In this document: in pieces, positions 16,963 through 25,777 of the stretch | How the letters are laid out: each line of letters starts with the position of its first letter | Position numbering within the stretch: position 1 is the stretch's first letter | Source of the DNA: Flavobacterium humidisoli | GTDB lineage: Bacteria; Bacteroidota; Bacteroidia; Flavobacteriales; Flavobacteriaceae | Reading direction: 5' to 3' | DNA length: 64,000 bases | NCBI RefSeq assembly: GCF_023272795.1 | Contig: NZ_CP096829.1 | Span: 4,092,001 to 4,156,000, forward strand | Notes under the pieces: model-generated | Databases searched by the model: none | What the model was told of the DNA's origin: nothing | What the model saw: the letters and a program-made list of their open reading frames with translations, nothing else | Made by a program: the position numbers and the translations under genes

Positions 16963-17550
16963 TTAGCTTTTAATCCAATTGATTACTTCAGGTTCTGTAA
17001 CTAAAGTTTTTGGTTTAATTACTTTTACTAGTTCGCCTTTTTCGTTAATTAGATATTTTTGAAAATTCCATTCCACTTCAGAATCTTGCAAACCGTTTCT
17101 TGATTTCTCAGTCAAGAATTTATAAACTTCGCACATATCACTTCCTTTAACCGAAACCTTGTTCATCATCGGGAAAGTTACACCATAATTCTGCTGACAA
17201 AACGTTTCGATTTCTTTAGCCGTTCCAGGTTCTTGTGAAGCAAAATTATTTGCCGGAAATCCAACAATTACAAATCCTTTATCTTTATATTCTTTGTAAA
17301 CCGCTTCTAAATCTTTGTACTGTGGAGTTAAACCGCATTTTGAAGCTGTGTTAACAATCATGACTTTTTTGCCTTTTAAAGAAGCAAAGTCAAAAGTATC
17401 TCCTGATAAATCTTCTACTTTAAATTGATAAATTGTTTCTTTAGCCATGGCTTTATCTTTTTTAGATAATTTGTTTGTATTAGTTTGAGCATTTAATCCT
17501 GTCGCTGACAAAAGAGCTGCTCCAAATAGCATTAATATTATTTTTTTCAT
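16963..17550 (-). CDS. exported glutathione peroxidase family protein
   Basis: I chose the ATG at 17548-17550 (195 residues) because it starts a good signal peptide (MKKIILMLFGAALLSATGLNAQ); the frame can be extended 25 codons upstream but the extra residues are not family-like. Peroxidase signatures are NTASKCGLTPQY with catalytic Cys72, FPANNFASQEPG with Gln106, and EWNF with Trp161 and Asn162, so the catalytic tetrad is complete. The second helix lacks a resolving Cys where some thioredoxin-dependent members have one. Bacterial members usually use thioredoxin rather than glutathione. The predicted site is periplasm, reducing peroxides. Confidence 0.9.
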   Translation of the reverse strand: MKKIILMLFGAALLSATGLNAQTNTNKLSKKDKAMAKETIYQFKVEDLSGDTFDFASLKGKKVMIVNTASKCGLTPQYKDLEAVYKEYKDKGFVIVGFPANNFASQEPGTAKEIETFCQQNYGVTFPMMNKVSVKGSDMCEVYKFLTEKSRNGLQDSEVEWNFQKYLINEKGELVKVIKPKTLVTEPEVINWIKS

Positions 17551-17641
17551 CTGATAATTTTTTATAAAATTAGCTAAAATCCATTTCACAAAAACTATTT
17601 TAAGTCTATAATTTTTGCCAATCAAAAGTTAAATAAAAATT

Positions 17642-17672
17642 GAAGCCTAACGTTAATCAGACGTTAGGCTTC
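17642..17672. terminator. hairpin in the gap upstream of the glutathione peroxidase gene
   Basis: Perfect 12-bp stem GAAGCCTAACGT with 7-base loop. On the minus strand it is followed by AATTTTTATTT, so it would terminate a minus-strand transcript coming from 17.7-18.3 kb, where no annotated-size gene exists. Confidence 0.6.
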
Positions 17673-17700
17673 CCCCCATACAAACAAATCAAACCATGAA

Positions 17701-17772
17701 TTAATTATTATGCAATCTTTTATAAATTATAGTTGATGACTCGGTTATGTCGAAAATTTCTTCAACCCCCAT
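17701..17772 (-). CDS. very small candidate ORF (23 aa) just ahead of the hairpin
   Basis: ATG-started minus-strand frame reading MGVEEIFDITESSTIIYKRL and three more residues, with the stop 29 bases before the 17642-17672 hairpin. Too short to judge on its own. Confidence 0.15.
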   Translation of the reverse strand: MGVEEIFDITESSTIIYKRLHNN

Positions 17773-17918
17773 ATGTCAAACGTCTTTTAAAAAAAATCTC
17801 TTATTGGCTTGTATGATGAAAACTTAAATCCTAAAATTGTCGACTGACATATTAAAAAAATCTTCTTTTTTGGAAGTCCGAGTGCATCAACTATTTAATA
17901 TTTTAAACTATTCCGTTA

Positions 17919-18044
17919 TCAATTTTTATTTCTAATAAAGCTCGTTACGCCATCTTTCAAAAATTCACTTTCAGAAAAACTAATCAGTGTCAAAACTGTT
18001 GTTAATCCAACTATCAATATTCTGACTATTATTTTGCTATCCAT
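17919..18044 (-). CDS. candidate 41-aa small membrane protein
   Basis: Minus-strand ATG frame of 41 codons: MDSKIIVRILIVGLTTVLTL, then ISFSESEF and a short polar tail. One hydrophobic helix is evident. No promoter match was seen. It lies in an otherwise empty 760-base gap that ends in a minus-strand terminator, which gives it some support. Confidence 0.3.
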   Translation of the reverse strand: MDSKIIVRILIVGLTTVLTLISFSESEFLKDGVTSFIRNKN

Positions 18045-18312
18045 ATGTCTATAATGCTATTGTAACAACAGTTTTTCGATTTTATATCACTGTATTAAGA
18101 TTTTTCTTGCCTTATAAATACATTTACGTAATTGGATTATTTTTGGTTTTAAAAAAATGAAAAAAAAATGCTTTTTTTTCTTGAAGCCTTTATTTACTTA
18201 GGTTTTTAGCTATTAAAAAAAATATAAAAGTGAGGGAAAAATAATTTAACTTTATAACAGGTTAACATATAACGCTTCAATTTCTAATATTTAAACTTAA
18301 ATTTTCCAATCT

Positions 18313-18843
18313 ATGAGTCAAGAAGAACTGCTAGTTTTAATTTACAAAAAGGACGAAAAAGCTTTTACCCATTTGTATGATATGTATTCAAAAAGCTTGT
18401 TTTCTGTCATTCATGTCCTAATCAAAAATCGAGAAGAAGCAGAAGATGTTCTGCAAGATGTTTTTGTCAAAATCTGGAAAAACATCGATTCTTATAATGA
18501 AAGTAAAGGTCGTTTTTACACCTGGATCATTAATATCGCCAGAAACACATCGATCGATAAACTTCGTTCTAAAGACTATAATAACACGCAAAAAAACCTT
18601 TCCTCAGATAATTTCGTAAATCTGTTAGATGAGAGTAATAAATTAAGCCACAAACTCGATGCAATTGGAATTCAAGAATTCGTAAAGAAACTGAAACCAA
18701 AATGTATTGAAATAATTAATCTATTATTCTTTAAAGGATATACTCAGCAAGAAGCTTCAGAAGAATTGGCGCTGCCACTGGGGACTATCAAGACACAAAA
18801 CAGAAACTGTATTAACGATTTACGTAATTATTTGAAAGTATAA
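18313..18843 (+). CDS. ECF-type RNA polymerase sigma factor
   Basis: 176 residues with sigma-70 region 2 (FTHLYDMYSKSLFSVIHVLI, EEAEDVLQDVFVKIWKNID, RFYTWIINIARNTSIDKLR) and region 4 (LFFKGYTQQEASEELALPLGTIKT, the helix-turn-helix). Region 3 is absent, as in ECF sigma factors. The downstream gene overlaps by one base (TAATG) and encodes a RskA-like anti-sigma factor, so this is a SigK/RskA-type pair. The controlled regulon and the inducing signal are not visible in the window. Confidence 0.92.
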   Translation: MSQEELLVLIYKKDEKAFTHLYDMYSKSLFSVIHVLIKNREEAEDVLQDVFVKIWKNIDSYNESKGRFYTWIINIARNTSIDKLRSKDYNNTQKNLSSDNFVNLLDESNKLSHKLDAIGIQEFVKKLKPKCIEIINLLFFKGYTQQEASEELALPLGTIKTQNRNCINDLRNYLKV

Positions 18844-19631
18844 TGGAAGCACAAGAATATATAGAATCAGGAATTTTAGAGCTATACGTTTATGGCTTAC
18901 TGAGCGAAAAAGAAAATATAGAAATAGCAGAATTAGCCAAAAAAGCACCGGAAGTTGATCAAGAAATCATTTCGATAGAAAAAGCTATAATTGCCCTTTC
19001 GTCGAGCTTCTCTCCTTTCCATTCTGTGGAAAATTTTGAAAAAATTAAAGCTCGTCTGGAACTTAAACACGGAAAAGTAGTCGAACTGAAACCAACTTCA
19101 AACTGGTCTCAATATGTGGGTTGGGCTGCAGCAGTGTTGTTATTGCTAGGTTTAGGATATCAGACTTTAGAATTAACAAAAACACAAGAAGCAATCTCTA
19201 CTGTTGGAAATGAAAAGAATAAAATTCAGCGCGAATACGCTTTCTTAGATCAGCAGAATAAACAAACTGAAAAAAATCTAAGTATTGTGAGAGATATTAA
19301 AAACACTGGAGTAACTCTGGGCGGTCAAGCTGTTTCTCCAGCTTCTTTTGCAAAAGTATATTGGAATAAGCAGACTAAAACCACTTATATTGATGCTGCA
19401 GGTTTACCAGCTCCTCCAAAAGGAATGGTTTATCAGGTTTGGTCTTTAAAGTTAAGTCCCGTTCTTACTCCAACAAGTATTGGTTTACTGGATGATTTTG
19501 AAGGAAATAAGCAAAAAATATTTGCTGTAAACCAAACCGATTCGGCTGAGGCTTTTGGAATTACTTTGGAGCCAGCTGGCGGAAGTCCAACACCAACAAT
19601 GGAACAGCTTTATACTTTGGGAAAAGTTTAA
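18843..19631 (+). CDS. anti-sigma factor, RskA/anti-sigma-K type
   Basis: 262 residues. The N-terminal cytoplasmic part (1-90) would bind the sigma factor; ELYVYGLLSEKENIEIAEL resembles the anti-sigma-K N-terminus. One membrane helix follows (about 93-110, WAAAVLLLLGLGYQ), then a coiled coil (116-150) and a periplasmic RskA domain with AKVYWNKQTKTTYIDAAGLP, GMVYQVWSL and FGITLEPAGGSPTPT. No zinc-binding HxxxCxxC motif is present. It is translationally coupled to the sigma gene and followed by a terminator. Confidence 0.9.
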   Translation: MEAQEYIESGILELYVYGLLSEKENIEIAELAKKAPEVDQEIISIEKAIIALSSSFSPFHSVENFEKIKARLELKHGKVVELKPTSNWSQYVGWAAAVLLLLGLGYQTLELTKTQEAISTVGNEKNKIQREYAFLDQQNKQTEKNLSIVRDIKNTGVTLGGQAVSPASFAKVYWNKQTKTTYIDAAGLPAPPKGMVYQVWSLKLSPVLTPTSIGLLDDFEGNKQKIFAVNQTDSAEAFGITLEPAGGSPTPTMEQLYTLGKV

Positions 19632-19653
19632 AATTTATTTTTGATAAAAAGCT

Positions 19654-19683
19654 AAAACGCATATTCAGAGTAATATGCGTTTT
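19654..19683 (+). terminator. terminator after the sigma/anti-sigma operon
   Basis: Perfect 12-bp stem AAAACGCATATT, 6-base loop and T run, 23 bases after the anti-sigma stop codon. Confidence 0.85.
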
Positions 19684-19715
19684 TTTATTACTTTTAATTT
19701 ACCAAAAACCAATTT

Positions 19716-20099
19716 ATGAATTCAAACTTACTTTTGAGAATTGCTAGTGCTATCATTCTCTTAACCCACTCCGTTTTCGGAATGTTCAATAATGGCATCA
19801 ATGACTTTGGAAATCTATTTCTCAATCAAATTGGCTTTGCACCTTATGGCATTTTTCTTGCCTGGATTATAAAGCTGTCTCATATAGTAGCGGCAATACT
19901 TTTATTAGCTAACAAATACATTAAACTTGCCGGATTTATCACCATTTTTGTCTTAATCATGGGAATTATATTAGTACACTTTAAAGAAGGCTGGTTTGTT
20001 GTAGGTGGCGGAAGAAATGGTGTTGAATATAATTTTCTGCTCATAATAGTTTTATTGGCAATTATGTATCCGAATGGATTAAAGTGGAATTCTAAATAA
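19716..20099 (+). CDS. DoxX-like small membrane protein
   Basis: 127 residues with four hydrophobic helices (about 4-22, 45-65, 68-88, 105-120). The pattern LLRIASAIILLTHSVFGMFN, a second helix starting WIIKLSHIVAAILLL, and HFKEGWFVVGGGRNGVEYNF fits the DoxX family of small integral membrane proteins, whose role is mostly unknown. It starts 33 bases after the terminator of the sigma operon and is followed 7 bases later by the DUF3667 gene, so the two are probably cotranscribed. Confidence 0.8.
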   Translation: MNSNLLLRIASAIILLTHSVFGMFNNGINDFGNLFLNQIGFAPYGIFLAWIIKLSHIVAAILLLANKYIKLAGFITIFVLIMGIILVHFKEGWFVVGGGRNGVEYNFLLIIVLLAIMYPNGLKWNSK

Positions 20100-20106
20100 T
20101 TTAAAG

Positions 20107-20841
20107 ATGGAAATAATTTGTAAAAACTGTCAACAAATATTTACTGGAAATTATTGTAATAATTGTGGGCAACCTGCTGAAACACATAAAATCAACAGCC
20201 ATTTTTTATGGCACGATATACAGCATGGTTTATTGCATTTTGACAAAGGAATTCTTTTTTCTTTAAAAGAACTATTTACAAGACCGGGACATTCTGTTCG
20301 GGAATTTATTGAAGGGAAACGAGTTAAACACTTCAAACCTTTATCTTTACTCGTTCTTCTGGCTACATTTTATAGTTTTCTCTATCATTATTTTCACATT
20401 CATTACTTTATAGACAAATCCTCAGATTCTATTGATTACGAAAATTTAAGCGAATGGATAACTACTCATTTTTCTTGGGTAACCATTGCTACAATACCAT
20501 TTTATACAATAGGAACTTATATTGTTTTTAAAAATCAGGGATATAATTTTGTTGAATTTTTTGTGCTGAATACTTTTAAAGCTTCGCAGAGAATTTTTGT
20601 TCAAATTTTGACATTTCCTTTATTGTTTTACTTTAACCAAAAACATTATTTACATCAGTTTTCACTTGCAACATACCTACTCGGTACTTTAGTTATTTTT
20701 TGGACCAATATTCAGTTTTTTAATAAAATTTCAAAAACAAAAGCATTGTTTTTGTCTATTTTAAGCCATATGATTTTTCTGTTCACTTTTTTAACGGTTG
20801 TAGCTATCATACTTCTGCTTACAGGAAATTTTGCTGAATAA
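20107..20841 (+). CDS. DUF3667 membrane protein with N-terminal zinc ribbon
   Basis: 244 residues. The N-terminus has two CxxC pairs (CKNC at 5-8, CNNC at 17-20), a zinc-ribbon-like knuckle. Then comes the DUF3667 signature region HDIQHGLLHFDKGILFSLKE with RPGHSVREFIEGKRVKHFKP, followed by five or so membrane helices. The family has no assigned function. It is the second gene of a pair with the DoxX-like protein and is convergent with the cytochrome c assembly gene across a terminator. Confidence 0.88.
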   Translation: MEIICKNCQQIFTGNYCNNCGQPAETHKINSHFLWHDIQHGLLHFDKGILFSLKELFTRPGHSVREFIEGKRVKHFKPLSLLVLLATFYSFLYHYFHIHYFIDKSSDSIDYENLSEWITTHFSWVTIATIPFYTIGTYIVFKNQGYNFVEFFVLNTFKASQRIFVQILTFPLLFYFNQKHYLHQFSLATYLLGTLVIFWTNIQFFNKISKTKALFLSILSHMIFLFTFLTVVAIILLLTGNFAE

Positions 20842-20853
20842 ATTAGAAAATAA

Positions 20854-20880
20854 AAAAGCTCAGTATACAACTGAGCTTTT
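20854..20880. terminator. bidirectional terminator between DUF3667 and ccsBA
   Basis: Perfect 10-bp stem AAAAGCTCAG with a 7-base loop, flanked by A and T runs, between convergent genes. Confidence 0.75.
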
Positions 20881-20910
20881 CTAAATGAATCAATAATTAT
20901 TACAAATTAT

Positions 20911-23900
20911 TTATTTCTTTACTTTTTTGCTTTTGCTTTTATAGTATTTTCTATATTTTGGATATGTAACAGCTCCAATTATACTAATTACAATCAAGCA
21001 ATAATAAACCCAACTCAAAGAATGTGCTTCACCACTTGCGTAAGAGTGTAAACCAACCAAATGGAAGTTTACTCCATAATACGTAAATAAAATCGAAACA
21101 AAAGCATACATACTCATTAAGTTGAAGAACCATTTTCCTCTTAAAGCAGGAACAAAACGAGCGTGAATTACAAATGCATAAATCATAATTGAGATTAAAG
21201 CCCAAGTTTCTTTCGGATCCCAACCCCAATAACGTCCCCAGCTTTCGTTTGCCCATTGTCCGCCTAAGAAGTTTCCAATAGTCAACATGATCAAACCAAT
21301 AGTTAAAGCCATTTCGTTGATGTATGTAATCTCTTTTAAATTAAGTTCCATTTTGGCTTTATTTTTCTCAGTTGTAAAGAAAATCAATAGCAATGCAACA
21401 AAACCTAAAATAAATCCTAATGCAGTTGGACCATAACTACCTACAATAACTGCAACGTGAATCATTAACCAATACGAGTTCAGAACTGGCTGTAAGTTTG
21501 CAATTTCAGGGTCAATCCAGTTCATGTAAGCCGCCATTAAAATCATAGCAGTGACAAAAGCAGATGATGCCACTGTCAATTTTGATTTTCTATCAAAAGC
21601 TAATCCGAAGAACATGGTCGACCAAGCTACATAAACGATTGATTCGTAAGCATTACTCCAAGGTGCGTGACCAGAAATGTACCAGCGTGCAATTAATCCT
21701 AATGTATGAATTGCAAATAACAATCCGACTAAAACATGAAAACCATTTATTGTTATGCGAAGCCATTTTTTCTCAAAGAAAATGTTCACAATAATAAAAA
21801 TGAACATAAAGCTTGCTACTGTAACATACCAATACGGTAATTTTTGAAAAACGTCGTATTTATTATAAGCTATCTCAGCATCGATTTTCTCTTCACTTGG
21901 TCTTACTTTACCTCCAAATTTCTTTTGAAAACCATTAATACTCTCAACTAAATTATCTGCAGCATCAAAATTTTTAGCAATAGAACCATTGTTTAAGGCA
22001 CTAAAATACAATGGCAGAATTTGATTTACATAAGTAGAATCCATTCCTTTAAAGCCATTATTATTGCGCTCTAAATACGAAACCCATTTATGATTTGGAT
22101 CATTCGGAATTGGGAAGATTCTCAAGATACTTCCGCTTAATGCCGATTCCATTAAGTTTACTTTTTTATCTGTTTCGACAAAATCTTTCTCAAACTGGTT
22201 TGGATTTGCCGCTTTATAGGCTGCATCTAAATAAGGAGATAATTTATAATTTCCTTGTTCGTCAAAGAATTTTACAAATGGAGCATATTTATCTTTAGAA
22301 TCAATACCAATAATTTTACGAATACTGTCATTTCCTGACTTAATATAAATCAAAGGAATCTGAATCCAAACCTGAGCATATTGTGTCATAGACAAGAATA
22401 CCTGATCGGAATTCATTCCATTGTATTTATCATCGTGGCTTACCTTACGAAGTAATTCAGAAGAAAATGTATTGATAGGCTTCATTCTTCCGCCGGCATC
22501 TTGAATAATCAAACGGCCAAATTTTGCCGCATGCGCTTCTGGCGCTTTATAGATGTTTAATAAAGAATCTAATTGTTTCTTGCTTGGCGGCGCAGTAACG
22601 TGATTAGCGTGATCATTTGGATCTGCACTATGCACGTGATCGTGGTCATGAGAATGAACATGAGGAGACTGCTGAGCAAAACTGCTCAAGCTCAACATTA
22701 AAACTAAAATTGTAATTAGTTTTTCTTTTTTCTTTTTAACAGCTTCTAGTTTGCGTTTTAAATCACCAAAACGAGAATGTTTCGTAAACATAATTGCCAT
22801 TAAACCAATGTATAATAGAAAATAACCGAAATAAGTAATATTCGTTCCCCAGAAATCGTGGTTTACAGATAAAACAGTTCCTTTTTCATCTGGATCAAAT
22901 GAAGACTGGAAGAAACGGAATCCTTTATAATCTAAAACGTGATTCATAAAAATATCGGCATCAAAAGTTTCTGTAGAGTCCTGAACAGTTACCTTACTTT
23001 TATATGAAGAATAACTTTTTTCAGTTCCAGGATATTTCTCAGCAATAAAATCATTTAAACGAATTTTAAATGGCAAAACATAAGCTTTACTTCCAAAGAA
23101 AATAGAGTATTCAATATTACCTATTTTAACGGTTTTAGCTTCTCCAACTTGGCCTTTATTACCAAAAACCATTACTTCTTTTTCCTGTCCTTCCGCTTTT
23201 ACTTTAACGACTAAAGCATCAGAATGAGATTTTGCTTTGAAATCATTATTAGATTCGTAATCCACTTTACCTTTCAATGGAGGCTCTGGAAATACAATTC
23301 TAATATCTCCAATGCTATATAATGAACGCATCATTAAAGGCTGTACGTTATCTTTTGTAACCTTTCCTTTAAATTGATCTGCCATACGCATAAATTCACC
23401 TTCAAAAGGAGTCTGAATCGTATATTCTTTTCCAGTTGTATTAATGTTAATTGCACCGTCTGTCTGCTTATTTAAAGCAAATAAAACATTGTGAATGTTT
23501 TGAACTTCACCTTCTTTCAGGTAATGTTCTTCTCGTCCACCTGCTCCAGCTTCAACTAGTTTAAGGTATAAAGTTCCGTTTGGATCTGGCTTAACTACTT
23601 CTTTTGCTCCCATGATATAGTTCGAATAGGTAACTTCAAAAGGAGTTTCGTCAAATTTTCCTGAAATACTAAAATCGTTATTGGTAACAGGAGAAAGTAA
23701 AAGACTTTTTTCAAAAACCCTTCTTTTCATCTCCCCTTTATATTCACCATCAGCAAAAATGGTCAAAAAGGTTTTATCTGAATATACTTGGTTTTCTGCC
23801 GCGCCTTCGCGAATTGGCATCATTCCTTCGTAACTAATATATCTTGTAATAAAAGCTCCTAAAAGGATAAAAACAAAAGAAAGGTGCAATAAAAGAGTTG

Positions 23901-24132
23901 CCCATTTTTCTTTTTTATGCAATTGATATTTTTTGATATTTCCGAAGAAATTAAGCATAAAAATGGCCATAATTGCCTCAAACCACCAAGTATTGTAAAT
24001 TAGTATTCTAGCCGTGTCGGTATTGTATTTACTTTCGATAAAAGTTCCAACACCCATTGCAATTGCGAATGTTAAAAAAAGAACGGCCATTAATCGTGTA
24101 GAAAACAAAAAAGAGAATATTTTTTTATCCAT
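20911..24132 (-). CDS. ccsA: fused cytochrome c assembly protein (ResB + CcsA, CcsBA type)
   Basis: 1073 residues. The N-terminal 470 resemble ResB/CcsB: four membrane helices with a large periplasmic domain. A histidine-rich stretch (about 488-510, HVHSHDHDHVHS) follows, then another extracytoplasmic segment and finally CcsA with six or more helices and the heme-handling WWD motif WANESWGRYWGWDPKETWAL. Conserved His residues for heme are seen in HTLGLIARWYISGHAPWSN and near LVGLHSYASGEAHSL. Together these form the system II heme delivery and ligation complex for c-type cytochromes in the cytoplasmic membrane. The fusion is common in this phylum. The gene appears to be a single unit. Confidence 0.93.
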   Translation of the reverse strand: MDKKIFSFLFSTRLMAVLFLTFAIAMGVGTFIESKYNTDTARILIYNTWWFEAIMAIFMLNFFGNIKKYQLHKKEKWATLLLHLSFVFILLGAFITRYISYEGMMPIREGAAENQVYSDKTFLTIFADGEYKGEMKRRVFEKSLLLSPVTNNDFSISGKFDETPFEVTYSNYIMGAKEVVKPDPNGTLYLKLVEAGAGGREEHYLKEGEVQNIHNVLFALNKQTDGAININTTGKEYTIQTPFEGEFMRMADQFKGKVTKDNVQPLMMRSLYSIGDIRIVFPEPPLKGKVDYESNNDFKAKSHSDALVVKVKAEGQEKEVMVFGNKGQVGEAKTVKIGNIEYSIFFGSKAYVLPFKIRLNDFIAEKYPGTEKSYSSYKSKVTVQDSTETFDADIFMNHVLDYKGFRFFQSSFDPDEKGTVLSVNHDFWGTNITYFGYFLLYIGLMAIMFTKHSRFGDLKRKLEAVKKKKEKLITILVLMLSLSSFAQQSPHVHSHDHDHVHSADPNDHANHVTAPPSKKQLDSLLNIYKAPEAHAAKFGRLIIQDAGGRMKPINTFSSELLRKVSHDDKYNGMNSDQVFLSMTQYAQVWIQIPLIYIKSGNDSIRKIIGIDSKDKYAPFVKFFDEQGNYKLSPYLDAAYKAANPNQFEKDFVETDKKVNLMESALSGSILRIFPIPNDPNHKWVSYLERNNNGFKGMDSTYVNQILPLYFSALNNGSIAKNFDAADNLVESINGFQKKFGGKVRPSEEKIDAEIAYNKYDVFQKLPYWYVTVASFMFIFIIVNIFFEKKWLRITINGFHVLVGLLFAIHTLGLIARWYISGHAPWSNAYESIVYVAWSTMFFGLAFDRKSKLTVASSAFVTAMILMAAYMNWIDPEIANLQPVLNSYWLMIHVAVIVGSYGPTALGFILGFVALLLIFFTTEKNKAKMELNLKEITYINEMALTIGLIMLTIGNFLGGQWANESWGRYWGWDPKETWALISIMIYAFVIHARFVPALRGKWFFNLMSMYAFVSILFTYYGVNFHLVGLHSYASGEAHSLSWVYYCLIVISIIGAVTYPKYRKYYKSKSKKVKK

Positions 24133-24163
24133 TTCTTAGGAATTACATTGTATAAAAGTGCGA

Positions 24164-24171
24164 CAAAAGTA
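24164..24171 (-). promoter_or_regulatory. -7 promoter element for ccsBA
   Basis: TACTTTTG on the minus strand matches TAnnTTTG, 31 bases before the start codon; no clear -33 element. Confidence 0.4.
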
Positions 24172-24406
24172 CTTAAAAATGTTGATTAGCAGGCTTTGCC
24201 TTTTGTTAATAAAAACCAAAAATAAGGACTATTTTTTAAACGAATTGATAATATGGAAAGTTTAAACCTACAAAATAGATTCACTTTTTTTAAATATTTT
24301 TTTTTAGTTAAAAAGCGGTAAAATTCTAACCAAAACCAAAGGGCAATAAAAACTTCAAAAAAGCATTATCAATATTCGATAGTCTTCTGCATTAAAAAAA
24401 TAATAC

Positions 24407-24414
24407 TAATTTTG
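24407..24414 (+). promoter_or_regulatory. -7 element almost touching the DUF2520 start codon
   Basis: TAATTTTG, an exact TAnnTTTG match, ends 5 bases before the ATG at 24420. Transcription would begin at or near the A of the ATG, suggesting a leaderless message. Confidence 0.5.
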
Positions 24415-24419
24415 CTTTC

Positions 24420-25181
24420 ATGATTCAGATAACAATAATCGGTTCCGGCAATGTTGCACAGCATTTGATAAAGGCTTTTTCTGCCAGCAAAATTGTTGAA
24501 ATTAAACAGGTTTTTTCGCGAAAGAAAGAAGCTCTACTTCATCTAATTGATTCTGAAAAGATTGTAAACGATTTTCAAGCATTAGAACCTGCTGATTTGC
24601 ATATTATTTCAGTTTCAGATAATGCCATTACAGAAGTTTCAGAACAGCTTCCGTTTAACAATCAATTAGTGGTTCACACTTCAGGAACATCTTCAATCGA
24701 ACTTTTAGATCCTAAAAACAGGCGTGGTGTTTTTTATCCGCTTCAGACATTTTCTAAAAATAAAAAATTAGATTATGCTGTTGTTCCTTTCTGTCTAGAA
24801 GCAGAAAATACAGCCGATTTTAAACTTCTGGAAACCATTGCAAAAAGTGTTTCAACTGCGGTTTATTCTATAAACTCAGAACAACGCAAGGCGCTTCATG
24901 TTGCGGCAGTATTTGTTAGTAATTTTACAAATCATCTGTACCAAATGGGACACGAAATCTGTGAAGAAAATCAAGTTCCTTTTGCTGTTTTAAAACCTTT
25001 AATTCAGGAAACAGCAGATAAAATCAATACACTCGATCCTATTGATGCACAAACAGGCCCAGCGATACGCCGCGATTCTAACACAACCGACGCGCATGTG
25101 GCTTTTTTACAAGACGAAAACAAAAAAAATATCTATAAAATCCTAACACAATCTATACAGCATAATGGGAAAAAGTTATAA
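24420..25181 (+). CDS. DUF2520 / Rossmann-fold oxidoreductase-like protein
   Basis: 253 residues. The N-terminal Rossmann domain begins ITIIGSGNVAQHLIKAF (GxGNVA dinucleotide motif) and carries VHTSGTSSIELL. The C-terminal DUF2520 domain contains RKALHVAAVFVSNFTNHLYQ and the TGPAIRRDS signature. The family is related to ketopantoate/F420-dependent reductases, but its substrate is unknown. Its 3' end overlaps kdsC by 17 bases, so translation is likely coupled. It heads a compact cluster of five genes that I recognise as a common flavobacterial arrangement. Confidence 0.88.
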   Translation: MIQITIIGSGNVAQHLIKAFSASKIVEIKQVFSRKKEALLHLIDSEKIVNDFQALEPADLHIISVSDNAITEVSEQLPFNNQLVVHTSGTSSIELLDPKNRRGVFYPLQTFSKNKKLDYAVVPFCLEAENTADFKLLETIAKSVSTAVYSINSEQRKALHVAAVFVSNFTNHLYQMGHEICEENQVPFAVLKPLIQETADKINTLDPIDAQTGPAIRRDSNTTDAHVAFLQDENKKNIYKILTQSIQHNGKKL

Positions 25182-25692
25182 AGAAATAATGAATGACATC
25201 ACAACGTTTGTTTTTGATGTAGATGGCGTACTTACTGATGGTTCTGTTTTTGTAACCAATGAAGGCGAAATGTTAAGAACAATGAACATTCGTGATGGTT
25301 ATGCTATGAAAGCGGCTATTGAAAGCGGTTACCATGTATGCATTATTTCTGGCGGAAGCAATGAAGGAGTTCGGGTTCGTCTTCGCAATCTAGGCGTTAA
25401 TGACATTCATTTAGGAACTCCTGATAAAGTAAAAACTTTTAAAGCTTACTGCGAAAGCAACAATATAAAACCAGAAAATGTGTTGTATATGGGAGACGAT
25501 ATCCCTGATTTTCATGTAATGAAATTAGTTGGACTTCCTACCTGTCCGCAAGATGCTAGTCCAGAAATTAAAACGCTATGCCGTTATATCTCACACGTAA
25601 AAGGTGGACGCGGCGCGGCGAGAGACGTTATCGAGCAAGTGATGAAAGTGCAAGGAAAATGGATGGATTACTTTAACGGAAAACACGATTAA
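25165..25692 (+). CDS. kdsC: KdsC-like HAD phosphatase (3-deoxy-D-manno-octulosonate 8-phosphate phosphatase)
   Basis: 175 residues, the compact C0-type HAD fold. Motif I is FDVDGVLTDG (Asp18, Asp20), motif II IISGGSNEGV, and the late motif YMGDDIPDFHVM holds the metal-binding aspartates. This matches KdsC, which removes phosphate from KDO-8-P in lipopolysaccharide synthesis. No other KDO gene is in the window, so a related sugar-phosphate substrate is possible. The start used here overlaps the upstream gene; a later ATG at codon 9 would leave a small gap. Confidence 0.88.
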   Translation: MGKSYKEIMNDITTFVFDVDGVLTDGSVFVTNEGEMLRTMNIRDGYAMKAAIESGYHVCIISGGSNEGVRVRLRNLGVNDIHLGTPDKVKTFKAYCESNNIKPENVLYMGDDIPDFHVMKLVGLPTCPQDASPEIKTLCRYISHVKGGRGAARDVIEQVMKVQGKWMDYFNGKHD

Positions 25693-25737
25693 GTAACCAG
25701 TCGCAGTTTTCAGCCCCAGTATCCATCTTGAAAAAAA

Positions 25738-25772
25738 CTTAGTACCTTAGAATCTTAGCCTCTCAGAACCTT
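25738..25772. repeat. dispersed intergenic repeat, family 2
   Basis: TTAGTACCTTAGAATCTTAG then CCTCTCAGAACCTTAGAAT, in the 85-base gap between kdsC and ubiA. Confidence 0.65.
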
Positions 25773-25777
25773 AGAAT

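Larger units (their letters stand above)
17551..18312. other. 762-base gap between glutathione peroxidase and the sigma factor gene
   Basis: Divergent intergenic region. It holds the hairpin at 17642-17672 and two small minus-strand frames (17701-17772, 17919-18044). The part next to the sigma factor gene (18080-18312) is very AT-rich, with no clear TAnnTTTG ahead of the ATG. No known RNA motif was recognised. Confidence 0.5.

Noticed and set aside
17551..17625. 25-residue N-terminal extension of the glutathione peroxidase
   Set aside because: It would bury a good signal peptide that begins at the ATG at 17550.
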